Shown one piece after another: positions 61,700-64,000 of a stretch of 64,000 bases of DNA. The stretch covers positions 124,001 to 188,000 of the forward strand of contig NZ_VTTM01000011.1 of the NCBI RefSeq assembly GCF_008364795.1, in the 5' to 3' direction. The notes under the pieces are model-generated. The model did no database searches and had not been told where the DNA came from. It saw only the letters and a program-made list of their open reading frames with translations. Both the position numbers and the translations under genes were made by a program. The first letter of the stretch is position 1, and each line of letters opens with the position of its first letter. Source of the stretch: Azospirillum oryzae. Lineage in GTDB: Bacteria > Pseudomonadota > Alphaproteobacteria > Azospirillales > Azospirillaceae.

Positions 61700-62430
61700 G
61701 CATGCTCCTTATCGGCATGCGGCGCCGGCCGCCACAGGGTCGGCGTGCCGTCCACCTTGCCCTGCATCTTCGGATCGAGGCCGATGTAGAAGACCCGCGG
61801 CTGGGTCCCCATTTCGGGCTTCAGCACCTTGGGGTTCTGCTCGCGCACCAGCTTCGACACGGTGCTGTCGGGATCCTTCAGGTCACCGAAGATGCGGGCG
61901 CCGCCGACGCAGGTCTCGACGCAGGCGGGCAGCAGCCCGGCTTCCACGCGATGGACGCAGAAGGTGCATTTGTCGGCGGTCTGGGTTTCGTGATTGATGA
62001 AGCGGGCGTCGTAGGGGCAGGCCTGGACGCAATAGGCGCAGCCGACGCACACCGAATTGTCGACCACCACGATGCCGTCCCGCCGCTGATAGGTGGCGCC
62101 GGTCGGGCAGACCGGGATGCAGGGCGGGTCCTCGCAGTGGTTGCACAGGCGCGGCAGCATGTAGGAGCCGGCCTTGCCCTGCTCCGTCACCTCGTAGGTG
62201 GAGACGATGGTGCGGAAACTGTTTTCCGGAACGTCGTTCTCCATGATGCAGGCGACGGTGCAGGCCTGGCAGCCGACGCATTTGCGCACATCGACCACCA
62301 TGGCCCAGCGGTGCGCCGCATCACCGGACGCCGAAACGGCGCCTGCATCCGCCGGTGCGGCGGCAAGCGTGGCGGCGCCGACGGTTGCGGCCCCGGCGCC
62401 CAGGCAGAAATTGCGTCGTGATCGGTCCAT
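61696..62430 (-). CDS. ttrB: Tetrathionate reductase iron-sulfur subunit B
   Basis: A 244-aa ferredoxin-type electron carrier with four [4Fe-4S] sites: CVGCQACTVAC, CNHCEDPPCIPVCP, CVGCAYCVQACP and CTFCVHRVEAGLLPACVETC. A Tat signal (RSRRNFCLGAG) directs it outside with TtrA. ATG 62430 is preferred over 62448 because the Tat motif then sits near the N-terminus and GGGAGAG lies about eight bases upstream. It is separated from ttrR by 146 bp, which probably contains the ttrBCA promoter. Confidence 0.92.
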   Translation of the reverse strand: MDRSRRNFCLGAGAATVGAATLAAAPADAGAVSASGDAAHRWAMVVDVRKCVGCQACTVACIMENDVPENSFRTIVSTYEVTEQGKAGSYMLPRLCNHCEDPPCIPVCPTGATYQRRDGIVVVDNSVCVGCAYCVQACPYDARFINHETQTADKCTFCVHRVEAGLLPACVETCVGGARIFGDLKDPDSTVSKLVREQNPKVLKPEMGTQPRVFYIGLDPKMQGKVDGTPTLWRPAPHADKEHA

Positions 62431-62457
62431 GGCAGGCTCTCCCGGCACCCATTCCCA

Positions 62458-62476
62458 GCCCGCAAAACATGCGGGC
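62458..62476. repeat. Hairpin in the ttrR-ttrB gap
   Basis: GCCCGCA-AAACA-TGCGGGC has perfect 7-bp arms and a 5-nt loop. It lies 28-46 bp upstream of the ttrB ATG, so it could be a leader structure or a regulator site for TtrR. No T-run follows on the minus strand. Confidence 0.4.
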
Positions 62477-62576
62477 CGATCTCAGGGCCAAGGATAGCCA
62501 GGGGCACGGCGGCGCCCCATTGCGGTGTTCCCCACACTTCTTAGGGTTTTCCCCCGCGACGCCAAGCCGCAGGCTG

Positions 62577-63203
62577 CTATTCCGCCTCCAGCAGCAGCCG
62601 GGTCAGGTCGGCGACCGACGCCACCTCCAGCTTGTCCATCACATTGTGGCGGTGGACCTCGACGGTCTTCATCGACAGGTTGATCTCGGCGGCGATCACC
62701 TTGTTGGGCTTTCCGGCGACCACCAATGCCGCCACCTGCCGTTCGCGCGGGGTCAGCCGGCCGATCAGCGCGCGGACGGCGCGCTTGCGGTCCGCCGCCT
62801 CCCAGGCACGGCGGGACTTCTCCAGCGCCTCATGCACGCGGTCGAGCAGGAGTTGGTCGTTGAAGGGCTTTTCGATGAAATCGACCGCCCCGGCCCGCAG
62901 CGCCCGCACCGCCATCGGCACGTCGGCGTGGCCGGTGACCACCACCACCGAGAGCAGCGACCCCGCCCGCGCCAGCGTATCCTGCAACTCCAGCCCGCTC
63001 ATCCCCGGCATACGGACGTCGGTGACGAGGCAGCCCGGCCGGTCGGGCTTGAGCGCCCGCAGGAACTCCTCCGCCGAAGCGAAGCTCTGCACCTCCAGCC
63101 CCAGCGAGCCGATCAGCCAGCCCAGCGAATGACGCATCGCCGGATCGTCGTCCACCACATAGACGGTGCGCGGCGAGACCGAACTTTCCGTATCATGGCT
63201 CAT
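62577..63203 (-). CDS. ttrR: Response regulator TtrR (FixJ/NarL family)
   Basis: A 208-aa two-domain regulator. Receiver: VYVVDDDPAMRHSLGWL, phospho-acceptor Asp in CLVTDVRMPGMSG near residue 58, and Lys in DFIEKPFNDQ. The C-terminal LuxR-type helix-turn-helix has LTPRERQVAALVVAGKPNKVIAAEINLSMKTVEVHRHNVMDKL. This is the FixJ/TtrR layout. ATG 63203 overlaps the ttrS end by 11 bp. It is expected to activate ttrBCA when TtrS detects tetrathionate. The frame extends upstream to 63290 but lacks family character there. Confidence 0.9.
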   Translation of the reverse strand: MSHDTESSVSPRTVYVVDDDPAMRHSLGWLIGSLGLEVQSFASAEEFLRALKPDRPGCLVTDVRMPGMSGLELQDTLARAGSLLSVVVVTGHADVPMAVRALRAGAVDFIEKPFNDQLLLDRVHEALEKSRRAWEAADRKRAVRALIGRLTPRERQVAALVVAGKPNKVIAAEINLSMKTVEVHRHNVMDKLEVASVADLTRLLLEAE

Positions 63204-64000
63204 GGGTCGGATTCTCCTGTGCCGCCGGAAGGACAAAGCGCATCTCCACGCCCCCGCCGGGATTGTCCGCGGCCCACAGATGGCCGCCATGGGATTCCAG
63301 GATGGTCCGGCAGATCGACAGGCCCAGGCCCATCCCCTCCGGCTTGGTGGTGAAGAAGGGGTCGAACAGCCGCTCCCGCGCCTCCGCGCTCAGGCCATGG
63401 CCGCGGTCGGCGACCGTCACCCTTACCCGCCCGTCGCCGTCTGGTCCGGTGCGCACGGTGATCCCGTCGGCCGGCGGGCACCCCTCCATCGCGTCCAGCC
63501 CGTTCTTCATCAGGTTGAGGACGACCTGTTCGATCTGCACCGCGTCGGCCGCCACCCGAGGCAGCCCGTCGGCCAGATCGAGCGTCACCGCAATGCCGGC
63601 GCTGCGCGCCCGGTCGGCGCACAGGGCGGCGGCGGCCCGGACGGCGTCGTTGATGTCCACCGGCTCGATCTGCGGAGCGCGCTTGCGGACGAAGTTGCGG
63701 ATGCGGGCGATGATGTGGGCGGCGCGGTCGGCCTGTTCGGCAATGGCGCGGGTGGCGTCGGCCAACTCGGCGGACCGGCCGGTGCCGGCCTCCAGCCGGC
63801 GTGTGCAGCCGCGCGCATAATTGGCGATGGCGCCCAGCGGCTGGTTCAGCTCATGCGCGAGGTTGCTGGCCATCTCGCCCAGGATCGACAGGCGGGCGAC
63901 ATGGTCGATTTCGCGCTGGCGTTCGCGGGCATTCTCCTCGGCGCGGCGGCGCTCCGCCATTTCGCGGAGGAGGTCGCGGTTGACCGCCCGCAGCTCGGCG
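63193..64000 (-). CDS. ttrS: Sensor histidine kinase TtrS, C-terminal part (5' end beyond window)
   Basis: At least 268 codons of a histidine kinase open to the window edge. A coiled-coil segment (RRRAEENARERQREIDHVA) is followed by the H-box HELNQPLGAIANYARG, and by HATPase boxes: N (LNLMKNGLDAM), G1 (DRGHGLS), F (FFTTKPEG) and G2 (GMGLGLSICRTI). The HELNQPL H-box is that of FixL/TtrS-type kinases. In TtrS the missing N-terminus is a periplasmic PhnD-like binding domain with a membrane helix; this cannot be seen here. It overlaps ttrR by 11 bp. Confidence 0.87.
   Translation of the reverse strand, partial: AELRAVNRDLLREMAERRRAEENARERQREIDHVARLSILGEMASNLAHELNQPLGAIANYARGCTRRLEAGTGRSAELADATRAIAEQADRAAHIIARIRNFVRKRAPQIEPVDINDAVRAAAALCADRARSAGIAVTLDLADGLPRVAADAVQIEQVVLNLMKNGLDAMEGCPPADGITVRTGPDGDGRVRVTVADRGHGLSAEARERLFDPFFTTKPEGMGLGLSICRTILESHGGHLWAADNPGGGVEMRFVLPAAQENPTHEP

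Overview
The window is GC-rich, densely packed bacterial chromosome (or chromid). Many genes are joined by 4-bp ATGA overlaps. The content (Hup-type [NiFe] hydrogenase with a HupUV/HupT/HupR hydrogen-sensing system, imelysin iron locus, globin-type chemoreceptor, TRAP transporter, FixJ-like regulators) suggests an alphaproteobacterium of the Rhodospirillales, most likely Azospirillum or a close relative. The genus is inferred from gene content and style; no rRNA is present to confirm it. I see no rRNA, tRNA, CRISPR array or insertion sequence.

Layout. 1-3.8 kb (minus): iron-locus genes (imelysin, multicopper oxidase, di-heme oxidoreductase cut by the window edge) behind an iron-box-like repeat. 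3.8-8.5 kb (minus): PLP trans-sulfuration enzyme, AbrB-type membrane protein, globin-coupled chemoreceptor, TetR regulator. 8.7-12.1 kb (plus): acyl-CoA ligase plus acyl-CoA dehydrogenase, divergent from the TetR gene. 12.1-20.3 kb: a small DUF4126 membrane-protein gene, then an apparent carotenoid-tailoring cluster of aldehyde dehydrogenase, two CrtN/CrtI-type oxidoreductases, acyltransferase, glycosyltransferase and, unusually, a sulfotransferase. 20.3-25.1 kb: mazG, then a MarR-controlled AaeXAB-like efflux operon.

25.2-40.3 kb is the hydrogenase region. It starts with the H2 sensor (hupT, hupU, hupV), is interrupted by a lower-GC minus-strand insert (cell-wall peptidase, secreted partner protein and a 22-codon micro-gene), and resumes with maturation genes (hupD, F, G, H, a hupI-hupJ fusion, hypA), the regulator hupR, the Ni permease hupE, and the enzyme hupS-hupL-hupC. 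hypF lies a little further on, beyond a three-domain glycan-modifying enzyme and an unknown gene. Sigma-54-type promoters precede hupD and hupS, and HupR keeps the GAFTGA loop. HupS has both extra cysteines of O2-tolerant group 1d enzymes. The regulatory logic is inferred: HupUV senses H2, HupT signals to HupR, and HupR with RpoN drives hupSLC. hypB, hypC, hypD and hypE are not in the window.

45.7-48.4 kb: type III polyketide synthase, ICMT-family methyltransferase and an SDR oxidoreductase, probably one small natural-product operon. 48.7-51.7 kb: a three-gene TRAP transporter. 51.7-51.94 kb: a compact stand-alone transcript with a near-perfect Shine-Dalgarno, a 26-codon ORF and a strong terminator. 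52-55.5 kb: kdpDE without the structural kdpFABC genes. 55.5-57.3 kb: a PoxB-like ThDP enzyme. 57.4-64 kb (minus): a tetrathionate-reductase-type operon in the order ttrS (cut by the window edge), ttrR, ttrB, ttrC, ttrA.
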